Source of the DNA: Rhizobium esperanzae
GTDB taxonomy: Bacteria > Pseudomonadota > Alphaproteobacteria > Rhizobiales > Rhizobiaceae
DNA length: 64,000 nucleotides
NCBI RefSeq assembly: GCF_002204185.1
Contig: NZ_MXPU01000005.1
Location: 62,001-126,000, forward strand
Direction of reading: 5' to 3'
Positions 33,743-44,700 of the stretch are shown here, one piece after another. Below the pieces are notes generated by a model. The model did not search any database. It worked only from the letters and a program-made list of their open reading frames with translations, and had not been told where the DNA came from. The translations under genes were made by a program, and so were the position numbers. How positions within the stretch are numbered: the stretch's first letter is position 1; the number at the start of each line of letters is the position of its first letter.

Positions 33743-34540
33743 TCACGCCGGTTCGAGGACGCGTTTCCTGCCGCCCCAGGAGATGAAGTTCGGATTGGCA
33801 AAGTCGAAATCGGCCGCCGTCCCCGTCTTGCCATAGGTCAGCAGCGCCCCGTCGAGCGTCACCGTCGATCCTCCGGCGGCGCGCAGCACTGCGTCGCCGG
33901 CCGCGGTGTCCCATTCCATCGTGCGGGTGAAGCGTGGATAGACGTCGGCCTTGCCTTCGGCCAGCAGGCAGAATTTCAGCGAGGAGCCGATATTGGTGCA
34001 TTTGGAGATCGCGTGATCGGCGAGGAAGGTTCCCGTCTCCGGGCTGTTGTGACGAAGGCTTGCAAGTGCAAGCCGATCGTCCAGCTGCTCGCGCACGGCA
34101 ATTGCTGTGCGTGCCCCGATGGTGAAGTCCTCGGTGACCTCAAGCCTTTCGGCACGGCCGCGCTCCCCCGAGAAGGCGAGCCCGAGGGCCGGCGCGTAGA
34201 CGATGCCGGCGACGGGGGCGCCGTTCTCGATATAGGCGATGTTGACGGTGAATTCCTGCCGTCCGTCGACGAATTCACGGGTGCCGTCGAGAGGGTCGAC
34301 CAGGAAGAAGCTTCGGCCGCTGATGTCGGGCACGTTTCCGGCAGCAACCGACTCTTCCGCCACGACGGGTATATCAGGATAATCCCTGGACAGATGGGCG
34401 AGGATGATGCGTTCGGCCTCCTCGTCGGCAACCGTAACCGGGCTTGCGTCCGCCTTCATGGCAATGGGAAAGCCTTCGCGCAAAACCGCGATGATGGCCT
34501 TACCGGCTTCGAGCGCCGCCTTTTCAAATGTCCTCAGCAT
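33743..34540 (-). CDS. cysQ: 3'(2'),5'-bisphosphate nucleotidase / inositol-monophosphatase-like (CysQ, PssB)
   Basis: 265 residues of the Mg2+-dependent, Li+-sensitive phosphatase fold. Metal-binding motifs are VVAEES, DPLDGTREFVDG and the C-terminal WDTAAGDAVLRAAGG. CysQ-type members hydrolyse PAP/PAPS from sulfate assimilation. In R. leguminosarum bv. trifolii a gene in this position beside pssA, called pssB, was described as an inositol monophosphatase affecting exopolysaccharide level; this gene is probably its counterpart. It is oriented like pssA but separated by 573 bp, so it is likely a separate transcript. Confidence 0.9.
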   Translation of the reverse strand: MLRTFEKAALEAGKAIIAVLREGFPIAMKADASPVTVADEEAERIILAHLSRDYPDIPVVAEESVAAGNVPDISGRSFFLVDPLDGTREFVDGRQEFTVNIAYIENGAPVAGIVYAPALGLAFSGERGRAERLEVTEDFTIGARTAIAVREQLDDRLALASLRHNSPETGTFLADHAISKCTNIGSSLKFCLLAEGKADVYPRFTRTMEWDTAAGDAVLRAAGGSTVTLDGALLTYGKTGTAADFDFANPNFISWGGRKRVLEPA

Positions 34541-35075
34541 TGTCCTTTTGCCGTTCGCCGCGCGGCGAGCGCTCGCTGTCGCCCGTCGTCAACCATCCCT
34601 GTCGCACCAGATATCGATATGGTGGTTCTCGCCGCGCCCCGCACCCCCGATAACGCAGATTGAAGATACTACCATAAGTTTCCGCAGCTGTCAGGCGAGG
34701 ATGGCGGCATTTACCTGTGAAATACCATTCGCAAAAACTACGGGCTCAAGGGTTGAAATCGCGCTTTCTTCCAGCCTTGTGGAATAGCTTACGCGGGAAG
34801 CGACGCAGCAAATCGAAGGCGCGCTTGCCGGATGGTTAAGCCGGCAAAAGGTTTTGGCTAAAAATGGGTCGGTCTTTGCCGATTTTCTGTGGATTTTGGT
34901 TCAAAATGCGCCATTTAGGCCTGTTCGAACAAGATTCTGCTGGAGAAAATCCTTTTTGTCTTCACATTTTCAACGAAACCGCTATGGATGCGGCCTATGA
35001 GGTTCCTTAAACGGGGAACCGAATAACCAAAAAGAGATGCAGCATCTTCGGCTCGCATCCAGGGGAAAACGACAT
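34541..35075. promoter_or_regulatory. Divergent promoter region between cysQ/pssB and livH
   Basis: 535 bp without a credible gene. The half near livH (34850-35000) is AT-rich and should contain the promoter of the liv/bra operon; TTGTCT...CGCTATGG around 34957-34990 could be a sigma-70 site, but this is weak. A ribosome-binding sequence AGGGGAAA precedes livH. I see no clear operator or hairpin. Confidence 0.4.
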
Positions 35076-35978
35076 ATGGAGTATTTCGTCCAGCAGCTCT
35101 TCAATGGGCTGACGCTCGGATCCATCTATGGCCTCGTGGCTATCGGCTATACGATGGTTTATGGCATTATCGGCATGATCAATTTCGCCCATGGCGACAT
35201 CTTCATGCTCGGTGGTTTCGCCGCTCTTATCGTCTTTCTCGTCCTCACATCCATCTTCGCGGGTCTCCCGGTGGCAATTTTGCTGCTGGCGATGCTTGTC
35301 GTCGCGATGCTGATGACGAGTTTGTGGAATTGGACGATCGAGCGTGTTGCCTACCGTCCGCTGCGCGGGTCCTTCCGCCTTGCGCCGTTGATCACGGCGA
35401 TCGGCATGTCGATCGTGCTGTCGAACTTCATCCAGGTGACGCAGGGGCCGCGCAACAAGCCGATCCCGCCGATGGTGAGCTCGGTTTACCAGTTCGGCAA
35501 CATCTCGGTGTCGCTGAAGCAGATCATCATCATCCTGATCACGGCGGTGCTGCTGACGGTCTTCTGGTATATCGTCAATCATACTGCGCTTGGCCGCGCG
35601 CAGCGCGCCACGGAGCAGGATCGCAAGATGGCGGCGCTGCTCGGGGTCAATGTCGACCAGACGATCTCGATCACTTTCGTCATGGGGGCGGCGCTGGCCG
35701 CCGTCGCCGGGACGATGTATCTGATGTATTATGGCGTCGCTTCGTTCGCCGATGGTTTCACGCCGGGTGTGAAGGCATTTACCGCAGCCGTTCTCGGCGG
35801 CATCGGCTCGTTGCCGGGCGCCGTCCTCGGCGGGCTGATGATCGGCCTGATCGAGTCGCTGTGGTCAGCCTATTTCACCATCGCGTATAAGGATGTGGCG
35901 ACCTTCGCCATCCTCGCTTTCGTGCTGATCTTCAAGCCGACGGGCATCCTCGGACGGCCGGAAGTCGAGAAGGTATAA
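35076..35978 (+). CDS. livH: Branched-chain amino acid ABC transporter permease LivH/BraD
   Basis: 300 residues from the ATG at 35076 (AGGGGAAAACGACAT upstream). About eight membrane helices; the LivH signature region includes [20 protein letters not shown] and [14 protein letters not shown] near the N-terminus and [20 protein letters not shown] near the cytoplasmic coupling loop. It pairs with LivM to form the channel of a high-affinity uptake system. The gene order here (permease, permease, ATPase, ATPase, small protein, binding protein) is that of the R. leguminosarum bra operon, where it is braD. Confidence 0.95.
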   Translation: MEYFVQQLFNGLTLGSIYGLVAIGYTMVYGIIGMINFAHGDIFMLGGFAALIVFLVLTSIFAGLPVAILLLAMLVVAMLMTSLWNWTIERVAYRPLRGSFRLAPLITAIGMSIVLSNFIQVTQGPRNKPIPPMVSSVYQFGNISVSLKQIIIILITAVLLTVFWYIVNHTALGRAQRATEQDRKMAALLGVNVDQTISITFVMGAALAAVAGTMYLMYYGVASFADGFTPGVKAFTAAVLGGIGSLPGAVLGGLMIGLIESLWSAYFTIAYKDVATFAILAFVLIFKPTGILGRPEVEKV

Positions 35979-35982
35979 CGTC

Positions 35983-37374
35983 ATGGCAAACATCGAGAAT
36001 TCTGCAGGCAAGCCCGATGCCGGACTTGTCCGCAAAGGTCTTATCGAAGCCCTTTTCGCCGCCGTTCTCTCCCTCGGCATGTTCGTTCTCTATGTCGGCC
36101 TGAAAACCGATCAGAACATCAACAACGAGCTGATCATCGTCCAGCGCTGGGGACTGCTGGCGATCTTTGTCGCTATTGCCGCGATCGGTCGTTTCGCGAT
36201 GGTCGTTTTCATCAAGCCGAATATCGACCGCCGAAAACTCCGCAAGGCGCGGGAAGGCGATCTCGACATCTCGACTGAAAAGAGCTTCTTCCATCGGCAT
36301 TTCCTGAAGATCGCGTTGATTGCGCTGCTGCTTTATCCCATGGTGATCGTGGCGCTCGTCGGCGCTCAGGGCTCGCTGAAATGGGTCGACAATTTCGGCA
36401 TCCAGATCCTGATCTACGTGATGCTCGCTTGGGGGCTGAACATTGTCGTCGGCCTCGCGGGCCTTCTTGATCTCGGCTATGTCGCCTTCTATGCGGTTGG
36501 CGCCTATTCCTACGCCCTGCTGTCCAGCTATTTCGGCCTGTCCTTCTGGGTGCTGTTGCCGCTTTCCGGTATCCTCGCAGCGCTCTGGGGCGTCATTCTC
36601 GGCTTCCCGGTGCTGCGTCTGCGCGGCGACTATCTCGCCATCGTCACGCTAGCCTTCGGTGAGATCATCCGCCTCGTCCTGATCAACTGGACCGACGTGA
36701 CCAGAGGAACCTTCGGCATCTCAAGCATTCCGAAGGCGACGCTCTTCGGCATTCCCTTCGATGCGACGGCCGGCGGCTTTGCCAAGCTCTTTCACCTGCC
36801 GATGTCTTCCGCCTACTACAAGATTTTCCTCTTCTACCTGATCCTGGCGCTGTGCATGCTGACGGCCTACGTCACCATCCGCCTGCGGCGCATGCCGATC
36901 GGGCGTGCCTGGGAAGCACTGCGTGAAGACGAGATCGCTTGCCGTTCGCTCGGCATCAACACGGTGACGACCAAGCTGACGGCGTTCGCGACGGGAGCCA
37001 TGTTCGGTGGCTTCGCGGGCTCGTTCTTCGCCGCTCGCCAGGGCTTCGTCTCGCCCGAATCCTTCATCTTCCTGGAATCGGCCGTCGTTCTCGCCATCGT
37101 CGTTCTCGGCGGCATGGGTTCACTGACCGGCATTGCGATCGCCGCGATCGTCATGGTGGGCGGTACCGAAGCGTTGCGCGAAATGGATTTCCTGAAAGCA
37201 GTCTTCGGGCCCGACTTCACGCCGGAACTCTACCGCATGCTGCTCTTCGGTCTCGCCATGGTGGTCGTCATGCTGTTCAAACCGCGCGGTTTCGTCGGAT
37301 CGCGTGAACCAACCGCCTTCCTCAAGACACGCAAGGCCGTATCCGGAAGCTTCACCAAGGAGGGCCACGGTTGA
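35983..37374 (+). CDS. livM: Branched-chain amino acid ABC transporter permease LivM/BraE
   Basis: 463 residues, longer than LivH because of an N-terminal extension with extra helices and a charged segment (residues 1-110). The LivM core follows: [20 protein letters not shown], the cytoplasmic loop [20 protein letters not shown] and [18 protein letters not shown]. It begins four bases after livH and its TGA overlaps the livG ATG by one base, indicating translational coupling. It corresponds to braE. Confidence 0.95.
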   Translation: MANIENSAGKPDAGLVRKGLIEALFAAVLSLGMFVLYVGLKTDQNINNELIIVQRWGLLAIFVAIAAIGRFAMVVFIKPNIDRRKLRKAREGDLDISTEKSFFHRHFLKIALIALLLYPMVIVALVGAQGSLKWVDNFGIQILIYVMLAWGLNIVVGLAGLLDLGYVAFYAVGAYSYALLSSYFGLSFWVLLPLSGILAALWGVILGFPVLRLRGDYLAIVTLAFGEIIRLVLINWTDVTRGTFGISSIPKATLFGIPFDATAGGFAKLFHLPMSSAYYKIFLFYLILALCMLTAYVTIRLRRMPIGRAWEALREDEIACRSLGINTVTTKLTAFATGAMFGGFAGSFFAARQGFVSPESFIFLESAVVLAIVVLGGMGSLTGIAIAAIVMVGGTEALREMDFLKAVFGPDFTPELYRMLLFGLAMVVVMLFKPRGFVGSREPTAFLKTRKAVSGSFTKEGHG

Positions 37375-38249
37375 TGAGCCCCGTCACCAATACGATGTCG
37401 AGCGACACGCTTCTCAAGGTCGAGCACCTGTCGATGAAGTTCGGCGGCCTGATGGCCATCAACGACTTCTCCTTCGAGGCCAAGCGCGGCGACATCACCG
37501 CGTTGATCGGTCCGAACGGCGCCGGCAAGACCACCGTCTTCAACTGCATCACCGGCTTCTACAAGCCGACGATGGGGATGATCACGCTTAATCAGAGAAG
37601 CGGCAAGCAGTACCTGCTGGAGCGTCTCCCGGACTTTCGCATCACCAAGGAAGCCAAGGTGGCGCGCACCTTCCAGAACATCCGGCTGTTTTCCGGCCTG
37701 ACCGTTCTTGAAAACCTGCTCGTCGCCCAGCACAACAAGCTGATGCAGGCGTCGGGTTATACCATTCTCGGTCTCATCGGCATCGGCCCTTATAGGCGAG
37801 AAGCCGCAGCAGCCGTCGAGTTGGCGCGTCATTGGCTTGAAAAGGCCGACCTGATCGATCGTGCCGACGATCCGGCAGGCGATCTGCCTTATGGCGCCCA
37901 GCGCCGTCTCGAGATCGCGCGTGCAATGTGCACAGGCCCCGAATTGCTTTGCCTGGACGAACCGGCCGCAGGCCTCAACCCGCGCGAATCTGCTAAGCTG
38001 AACGAGCTTTTGCAGGGTATTCGCGCCGATACCGGAACCTCCATTCTCCTTATCGAGCATGACATGTCTGTGGTTATGGAAATCTCCGATCACGTCGTCG
38101 TCCTCGAATATGGTCAGAAGATTTCCGATGGCACGCCGGATCACGTGAAGCACGATCCGAAGGTCATTGCGGCCTATCTCGGCGTCGAGGATGAAGAAGT
38201 GGAAGAGGTGATCGCAACCGTCGAGCAGCTCGAAGGAGGCGCAAACTGA
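37374..38249 (+). CDS. livG: Branched-chain amino acid ABC transporter ATPase LivG/BraF
   Basis: 291 residues from the ATG at 37374, preceded by AAGGAGGG. Walker A is GPNGAGKTT, Walker B LLCLDEPAAGLNPRES, and the switch His lies in LLIEHDMSVVMEISDH. The ABC signature is the degenerate LPYGAQRRLEIARAM usual for LivG. It forms a heterodimeric motor with LivF. Its TGA overlaps the livF start (TGATG). Confidence 0.95.
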   Translation: MSPVTNTMSSDTLLKVEHLSMKFGGLMAINDFSFEAKRGDITALIGPNGAGKTTVFNCITGFYKPTMGMITLNQRSGKQYLLERLPDFRITKEAKVARTFQNIRLFSGLTVLENLLVAQHNKLMQASGYTILGLIGIGPYRREAAAAVELARHWLEKADLIDRADDPAGDLPYGAQRRLEIARAMCTGPELLCLDEPAAGLNPRESAKLNELLQGIRADTGTSILLIEHDMSVVMEISDHVVVLEYGQKISDGTPDHVKHDPKVIAAYLGVEDEEVEEVIATVEQLEGGAN

Positions 38250-38992
38250 TGGGCGATGCAGTCATGATGGGTCAACCGCTCCTTCAGGTGAACGGCGTCC
38301 AAACCTACTACGGCAATATCCGCGCGCTGGCCGGCATCGATGTCGAGGTCAACAAGGGCGAGATCGTCAGTCTGATCGGCGCCAATGGCGCCGGCAAGTC
38401 GACGCTGATGATGACGATCTGCGGCAGCCCCCAGGCCCGTAAGGGCTCGGTCGTCTTCGAGGGTCGCGAGATCACCCGTATGCCGACCCATGAAATCGCA
38501 CGCCTGCGCATCGCGCAGTCGCCGGAAGGGCGTCGCATCTTCCCGCGCATGACGGTCATGGAAAACCTCCAGATGGGCGCAGGTCTCGACAATCTCAAAT
38601 ATTTCGCCGAGGACGTCGAGAAGATCTTCACGCTCTTCCCGCGTCTCAAGGAACGTCATGCCCAGCGCGGCGGCACGCTTTCGGGCGGCGAGCAACAGAT
38701 GCTGTCGATCGGCCGCGCGCTGATGGCGCGCCCGAAGCTGCTGCTGCTCGACGAACCTTCGCTCGGCCTGGCCCCGCTGATCGTCAAGGGGATTTTCGAA
38801 GCAATCCGGAAGCTCAATGAGCAGGAAGGCCTCACGGTGTTCCTCGTCGAGCAGAACGCATTCGCGGCGCTGAGACTCTCGCACCGCGCTTATGTGATGG
38901 TGAACGGCAAGGTAACGATGAGCGGCTCCGGCAAGGAACTGCTCGCCAATCCGGAAGTCCGCGCCGCCTATCTCGAAGGCGGAAGACATTAG
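38249..38992 (+). CDS. livF: Branched-chain amino acid ABC transporter ATPase LivF/BraG
   Basis: 247 residues; a second ATG at 38267 is possible. Walker A GANGAGKST, signature LSGGEQQMLSIGRAL, Walker B LLLLDEPSLGLAP and the H-loop replaced by Gln (FLVEQNAFAAL), as is normal in LivF. It contains SPEGRRIFPRMTVMENL, the family-specific Q-loop surroundings. Partner of LivG; corresponds to braG. Confidence 0.95.
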   Translation: MGDAVMMGQPLLQVNGVQTYYGNIRALAGIDVEVNKGEIVSLIGANGAGKSTLMMTICGSPQARKGSVVFEGREITRMPTHEIARLRIAQSPEGRRIFPRMTVMENLQMGAGLDNLKYFAEDVEKIFTLFPRLKERHAQRGGTLSGGEQQMLSIGRALMARPKLLLLDEPSLGLAPLIVKGIFEAIRKLNEQEGLTVFLVEQNAFAALRLSHRAYVMVNGKVTMSGSGKELLANPEVRAAYLEGGRH

Positions 38993-39011
38993 GTCGAAGG
39001 AGGAGTTTGAT

Positions 39012-39365
39012 ATGCAGGGACTTTTCTTCGAAAGCGATGACGGCGTCCGGGTTGTCATTCGCGCCCTCGTTGTACTGATTGGTTTCTGGACGGCCTGGCG
39101 AGCCGGCAAGGCGGTTGCGGACGGCTGGAACAATTATCCGCTCGCCGTGGTCTATACCTTCCTCCTTGCCTGGGCGATGCAGTTTCTACACCACGCCCTG
39201 TTCAATGGGCCGATGCTCAGCGCCTTCTATTACGGCATCGACTTCGTGACCTTGCTGGTCTTCTCGACGGCCGGCTTCCGCTTTCGCCGTACCAATCAGA
39301 TGGTCAACAACTATTACTGGCTGTACGAAAAAACTTCCGCGTTTTCGTGGAAGGACAAACATTGA
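39012..39365 (+). CDS. Small membrane protein of the liv operon (DUF6867-like)
   Basis: 117 residues with three hydrophobic helices (VIRALVVLIGFWTAWRAGKA; YPLAVVYTFLLAWAMQFL; GIDFVTLLVFSTAGFRF) and a short charged C-terminus. It starts 19 bases after livF behind AGGAGG and therefore is part of the operon. I recall a family DUF6867 in this position in rhizobia. A role as accessory subunit of the Liv transporter is suggested only by context. Confidence 0.8.
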   Translation: MQGLFFESDDGVRVVIRALVVLIGFWTAWRAGKAVADGWNNYPLAVVYTFLLAWAMQFLHHALFNGPMLSAFYYGIDFVTLLVFSTAGFRFRRTNQMVNNYYWLYEKTSAFSWKDKH

Positions 39366-39485
39366 CAGTCCGTTGAAACTAGGCATGAATTGCCTTCAGA
39401 GTGGAACAGCTTTCCTGGCGCAGTCAATGGTGGGTAATGCGCCGGGCCTTGGACCGGAACCCGCCCAAAAATTGGGAGTAACAAT

Positions 39486-40607
39486 ATGAAGAAGTCTCTT
39501 CTGTCGGCAGTGGCTCTGACGGCGATGGTCGCCTTCAGCGGCAACGCTTGGGCCGACGTCCTCATCGCTGTCGCTGGTCCGCTGACCGGCCCGAACGCCG
39601 CTTTCGGCGCTCAGCTTCAGAAGGGTGCCGAGCAGGCAGCCGCCGATATCAACGCTGCTGGCGGCATCAATGGCGAGCAGATCAAGATCGAACTCGGCGA
39701 CGACGTTTCCGACCCGAAGCAGGGCATTTCTGTCGCCAATAAATTCGTAGCCGACGGCGTCAAGTTCGTCATCGGCCACTTCAACTCGGGCGTTTCGATC
39801 CCGGCTTCGGAAGTCTATGCCGAAAACGGCATCCTCGAAATCACCCCGGCCGCCACGAACCCGAAGTTCACGGAACGGGGCCTCTGGAACACGTTCCGCA
39901 CCTGCGGCCGTGACGACCAGCAGGGCGCCATCGCCGGCAAGTATCTCGCCGACCACTTCAAGGACGCCAAGATCGCCGTCGTTCACGACAAGACCCCCTA
40001 CGGTCAGGGTCTTGCAGACGAAACCAAGAAGGCGATGAATGCCGCCGGCCTGACGGAAGTCATGTACGAAGGCATCAACGTCGGCGACAAGGACTTCTCG
40101 GCCCTCATTGCCAAGATGAAGGAAGCTGGCGTCTCGATCATCTATTGGGGCGGTCTGCACACCGAAGCCGGTCTCATCATCCGTCAGGCCGCAGACCAGG
40201 GCCTGAAGGCCACGCTGGTTTCTGGTGACGGTATCGTTTCGAACGAACTGGCCTCGATCGCCGGTGACGCTGTCGCCGGTACCCTGAACACCTTCGGCCC
40301 CGATCCGACGCTGAACCCGGCGAACAAGGAGCTCGTCGAAAAGTTCAAGGCCGCCGGTTTCAACCCGGAAGCCTATACGCTCTACTCCTACGCCGCGATG
40401 CAGGCGATTGTAGGTGCCGCCAAGGCTGCCGGTTCGGTGGATCCTGAAGCGGTTGCCACAGCCATGAAGGAAAAGGGTCCGTTCCCGACGGTTCTGGGCG
40501 ACATTTCGTTCGACGAAAAGGGCGACCCGAAGATTCCTGGCTACATCATGTACGAATGGAAGAAGGGCGCGGACGGCAAGTACACCTATGTGCCGCAGGG
40601 CATGTAA
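39486..40607 (+). CDS. braC: Branched-chain amino acid ABC transporter substrate-binding protein (BraC/LivK)
   Basis: 373 residues with a signal peptide at 1-23 (cleavage after GNAWA). The mature protein begins [20 protein letters not shown], the LivJ/LivK start, and contains the ligand-loop region [16 protein letters not shown] and [16 protein letters not shown]. It delivers leucine, isoleucine, valine and, in rhizobial Bra, a wide range of amino acids including GABA to BraDEFG. It is the last gene of the operon, 120 bp after the small membrane protein, with its own good ribosome-binding site (GGGAG) and a strong terminator. Confidence 0.95.
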   Translation: MKKSLLSAVALTAMVAFSGNAWADVLIAVAGPLTGPNAAFGAQLQKGAEQAAADINAAGGINGEQIKIELGDDVSDPKQGISVANKFVADGVKFVIGHFNSGVSIPASEVYAENGILEITPAATNPKFTERGLWNTFRTCGRDDQQGAIAGKYLADHFKDAKIAVVHDKTPYGQGLADETKKAMNAAGLTEVMYEGINVGDKDFSALIAKMKEAGVSIIYWGGLHTEAGLIIRQAADQGLKATLVSGDGIVSNELASIAGDAVAGTLNTFGPDPTLNPANKELVEKFKAAGFNPEAYTLYSYAAMQAIVGAAKAAGSVDPEAVATAMKEKGPFPTVLGDISFDEKGDPKIPGYIMYEWKKGADGKYTYVPQGM

Positions 40608-40640
40608 GCTTCGCTTGCATGTCGATAACATGATCTGATC

Positions 40641-40672
40641 GAAGCCCGGTTCCGACCGGGCTTCTTTCATTT
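40641..40672 (+). terminator. Terminator of the liv/bra operon
   Basis: A perfect 10-bp stem GAAGCCCGGT / ACCGGGCTTC with loop TCCG, followed by TTTCATTTT. Confidence 0.9.
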
Positions 40673-40784
40673 TCGGGACATCTCAATCATGGTGCGCCTT
40701 ATCGAGGCGAGGGGCGTGCCGGACCGGGGTTATTCGAAAGCTTGCAGCCGACATCGTGCCGGTGGCGCCCCGTTTCAATATCCC

Positions 40785-41702
40785 TCATATTTCATGCAGA
40801 ACATGCGTCGCCTTCACGGCCGCCGACGCCCGGTTTTCGACGCCGAGTTTCACGTAGATCTGTTCGAGGTGCTTGTTCACTGTGCGCGCCGACAAACCCA
40901 GTATTTCGCCGATGTCACGGTTGGCCTTGCCCTTGGCGATCCAGAGCAGCACTTCGGATTCTCGTTGGGTGAGCGCAAAACGCTGGCGCAGCATCTCGTC
41001 GTCGCTACGCTGGCTGGCGGCGGTGAGGCGGAAGAGATATTCATCCGGGCCGATCGAACCGAGGAAGGCAAGCTGCAGCGCCGGCTGGCCGGCGTGGGTG
41101 ATTGAGATGATGCCGTCGCGCCCTGCTGTCGTGCGGTCGCGCATCCAGCCGGCGATATGGCGGACGACGATCTCCATGCCATCGTCACTGCCCATGGCGG
41201 CATTGACCAACCGGGTCGCCTGCGGCGTCGACCATTGGATCGCGCCATCGCCCTTGACCGCCAGCAGATGACGGCCGGCGGCGTCGAGCGCAACGCGGGC
41301 GCTCTGGGCCGAGCGGGCATTGCGCAGATGGACGCGGATGCGGGCGCGCAGTTCGTCGATGTTGATCGGCTTGGTGAGGTAATCGACGCCGCCGGATTCC
41401 AGCGCGTGCACGACATGCTCGGTCTCCGTCAGGCCGGTCATGAAGACGACCGGCACCTGGGCTACAGTGGCATTCGCCTTCAGCCTTCGGCAGGTCTCGA
41501 AGCCGTCCATGGCGGGCATCACGGCGTCGAGCAGGATCAGATCGGGCGTGATCCGCTCGATGATGCCAAGCGCTGCCGTGCCTGAGGTGGCGATCAGCAC
41601 GGAGAAGCCGGATTGTTCGAGCGCGTCTGTGAGGAAACCGAGCGCTTCCGGCGAGTCGTCGACCAGCAGAACGATGTCGCGAGGGAGGGCCGGCTCAGCC
41701 AA
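40785..41702 (-). CDS. Response regulator, receiver plus LuxR/FixJ DNA-binding domain
   Basis: 305 residues. The receiver (8-125) has acidic residues D15-D16, phospho-Asp59 (DLILLDAVMPAMDG) and Lys in YLTKPINID. A middle segment of about 100 residues (130-235) resembles a small sensor/linker domain, and the C-terminal helix-turn-helix (240-300) reads LTQRESEVLLWIAKGKANRD then LGLSARTVNKHLEQIY. It overlaps the upstream hybrid kinase gene by eight bases, so the two are a cognate pair. Targets are unknown; the neighbouring urea-uptake and urease genes are plausible. Confidence 0.93.
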   Translation of the reverse strand: MAEPALPRDIVLLVDDSPEALGFLTDALEQSGFSVLIATSGTAALGIIERITPDLILLDAVMPAMDGFETCRRLKANATVAQVPVVFMTGLTETEHVVHALESGGVDYLTKPINIDELRARIRVHLRNARSAQSARVALDAAGRHLLAVKGDGAIQWSTPQATRLVNAAMGSDDGMEIVVRHIAGWMRDRTTAGRDGIISITHAGQPALQLAFLGSIGPDEYLFRLTAASQRSDDEMLRQRFALTQRESEVLLWIAKGKANRDIGEILGLSARTVNKHLEQIYVKLGVENRASAAVKATHVLHEI

Positions 41703-44700
41703 TGGATTCCACCTTTTCGTCGAAGTCGTGCAGGAAGGTCATGTAGCCGGCCAGATCGAAGGCGGCCACATAGGGTTGAAGAGCCTGGGTGAATGGCCGA
41801 TTTGCCTCCACCCTGGCAAGGTCCGAAAGCTTGGCTTCGATGCCCCTGATGTAACCGATCTCGCCGAGCCGCAGCAATTCCTGCACATGGGCTGCACCCG
41901 GGCCCAACATCGGCGCTGCGGCCTTTGCAGGAGCGGCGGGGGCGTCATCGGCATAGAACCAGTTCAGGCTGAGATGCAAGGCGAGCTTGTCGCGCAGCCG
42001 GCGGATGTCGATGGGCTTGCCGATCGCATCATTGTGGCTGTCGTCGCTGTCACTCAGAACCGTTGCATCGCCGATATTGGCCGAAAGCATCACAACCGGC
42101 GCTGTCTGGCCAGCCTCACGCAGACGCGAGACGAGCTGCCAGCCGCTCATGCCGGGCATCAGTATATCGACGAGGAACAGATCGGGCAGGATGCCGTCGA
42201 TCAGCGTCAGGCATTCGGCCCCGCCTGCTGCCGTCAGCACGATGAAATCGAGCGGCGCCAGGATTTCGCGCATCATCTCGCGGTGATCCTCATTGTCGTC
42301 GACGACGACGATGGTTCGGCGCGGACCGTCGTAACCGACGATGCGTTTTTCCTGCGGCGGCGCGGCGGCGCGCATGACGGCGGACAGCATCAACCGCACA
42401 CGGAATGCCGAGCCTTCGTCCTTGACGCTTGAGACCGCAATCTCGCCACCAAGCGTGTTGGTCAGAAGTCGGGTGATGGTGAGGCCGAGGCCGAGGCCCG
42501 GCATCGGCCGCACGCTGTCTGCCTCGCCCCGCTGGAAAGGTTCGTAGATGCGCGTCAGGTCCTTCTCGGCGATGCCGCGGCCGGTATCGGTGACGGTGAA
42601 GGTCGCGACCTGGCTGCGATAGGCGACATCGAAGGTGACGCTGCCTTCGTCGGTGAATTTGATGGCATTGGAGAGCAGGTTGACGAGAATCTGGCGCAGG
42701 CGCTTTTCATCGGTGCGGACGAATTGCGGCAAGGCGGGCGAGCGATCATGGATGAAGGCGAGCCCCTTTGCCTGCGCCTGCGGCCGAAACAGCTCGACGA
42801 TCTGGTCGAGGAAGTCCTGGATGTTGATCTCGTTGGAATAAACCTGCAGGCGGCCGGCCTCGATCTTAGAAATATCGAGCAGGCCGTCGATCAGCCCCGA
42901 GAGATGTTCGGCGCTGCGGCGGATCACCTTGATCGAGGATTGGCGCGGCGCGGGGATCGTTTCGTCGCGTTCGAGGATCTGGGCATAGCCGAGTACGGCA
43001 TTCAGCGGCGTGCGCAGTTCGTGGCTGAGGCCGACGACATAGCGGCTCTTGGCGCGGTTGGCAGCCTCGGCCGTCTCCTTGGCGTTCTGCAGGGCCGCAT
43101 CGGTTTTCTTGTGGGCGGCGATTTCCCTGAGCAGCAGCGTGTTCTGGCGCGAGGATTCCTCCTCGGCGACGACACGGCTGTCATGGGCGAGCACATAGAA
43201 CCAGCAGACGACGCCTGATATCACCGAGAAGACGAAGAAGACGATCAGAATGGTGCGATCGACAACTTCTGCCGTTTCCGGCGAGGCGGAGGCAACCTGA
43301 TGGGCGATCATCGCCAGGATCGCGCCAATGGCGGTCAGCGACAGCGCTACGGCGATGGCGTAGCGGCCGAGGCGCGTCGTCAGCTTGCCCAGAATACTCT
43401 CCGGCAGCAGCGTCCTCGCGACCGTGCCCACCTGGGCGTTGAAATGCGCGGCCGGCTTGCACATGTCGTGGCAGCGGCTGTCGAGCGAACAGCAGAGCGA
43501 GCAGATCGGTGCGGCGTAGGCCGGGCACCAGGCCATATCCTCCGGCTCGAATGGGTGCTCGCAGACGGAACAGGTGATGTTCGTCTGGTTCTTCCAGCTC
43601 TGGCGAGGCTTGCGGGCGAGGTAGAATTTTCCCTTTGTCGCCCAGGCGAGCGCAGGCGTGGCGATGAGGGCTATGACGAGGGTAATATAGGGGGCGAGCG
43701 AAGCGGCTGTCTCGCCGAAGGTGCCGAAATGGGCGACCAGCGATATCGTCGCCGACAGCGTCATGGCGCCGAGGCCGACCGGGTTGATGTCGTAGAGATG
43801 GGCCCGCTTGAACTCGATGCCGGGAGGGGCAAGTCCCAGCGGCTTGTTAATGAAGAGATCGGCCGAGATCGTGCAGAGCCAGGCCATGGCGATGATCGAG
43901 AAGATGCCGAGCGTCTCTTCCAGCAGCCGGTAGATACCGAGCTCCATCAGGAGCAGGGCGATTGCGACATTGAAGACAAGCCAGATGACGCGGCCGGGAT
44001 GGCTGTGGGTCAGCCGTGAGAAGAAATTCGACCAGGCCAGCGAGCCGGCATAGGCGTTCATCACGTTGATCTTGAGCTGCGAAACGACGACGAAGGCGGC
44101 CATCAGCAGCAGTGCGGCGTTATGCCAGGGCACCATGTAACCGAAGGCGGTCAGGTACATCTGCGCCGGATCGGCGGCACGGTCGAGAGGCACGCCCGAG
44201 GCGAGGGTCAGCACGACGAGGAACGAGCCGGCAAGCAGCTTCGGTGCGCCGATGATGACCCAACCGGGACCGGCGAGGAAGACGGCGAGGCGATGGCGCC
44301 ACTTGCGCTGCGAGACCGGCGGCAGAAAGCGCAGGAAATCGGCCTGTTCGCCGATCTGCGACATCAGCGCCAGGATGACGGCGGAGGCGGCACCGAACTC
44401 AACCAGATCGAAGCGTGCGACGGTGCCGGGAGGACCGGAGGCATGGCGGATGCCGGCGAAGGCACGCCACAGGTCGAACTTTCCCCAGTCCATGAGGGCG
44501 ATGAAGATGAAGGGCAGGATGTTCAGCACGATCCAGAAAGGCTGGGTCATCAGCTGGAACTTGCTGATCAGCCGCACGCCGTGTGTCACCAGCGGGATCA
44601 CCATGACGGCGCTGATGATATAGCCGATCCAAAGCGGAATGCCGAGGGTGAGCTCGAGCGCCCCGGACATGATCGAGGCCTCGATCGCGAACAGCATGAA

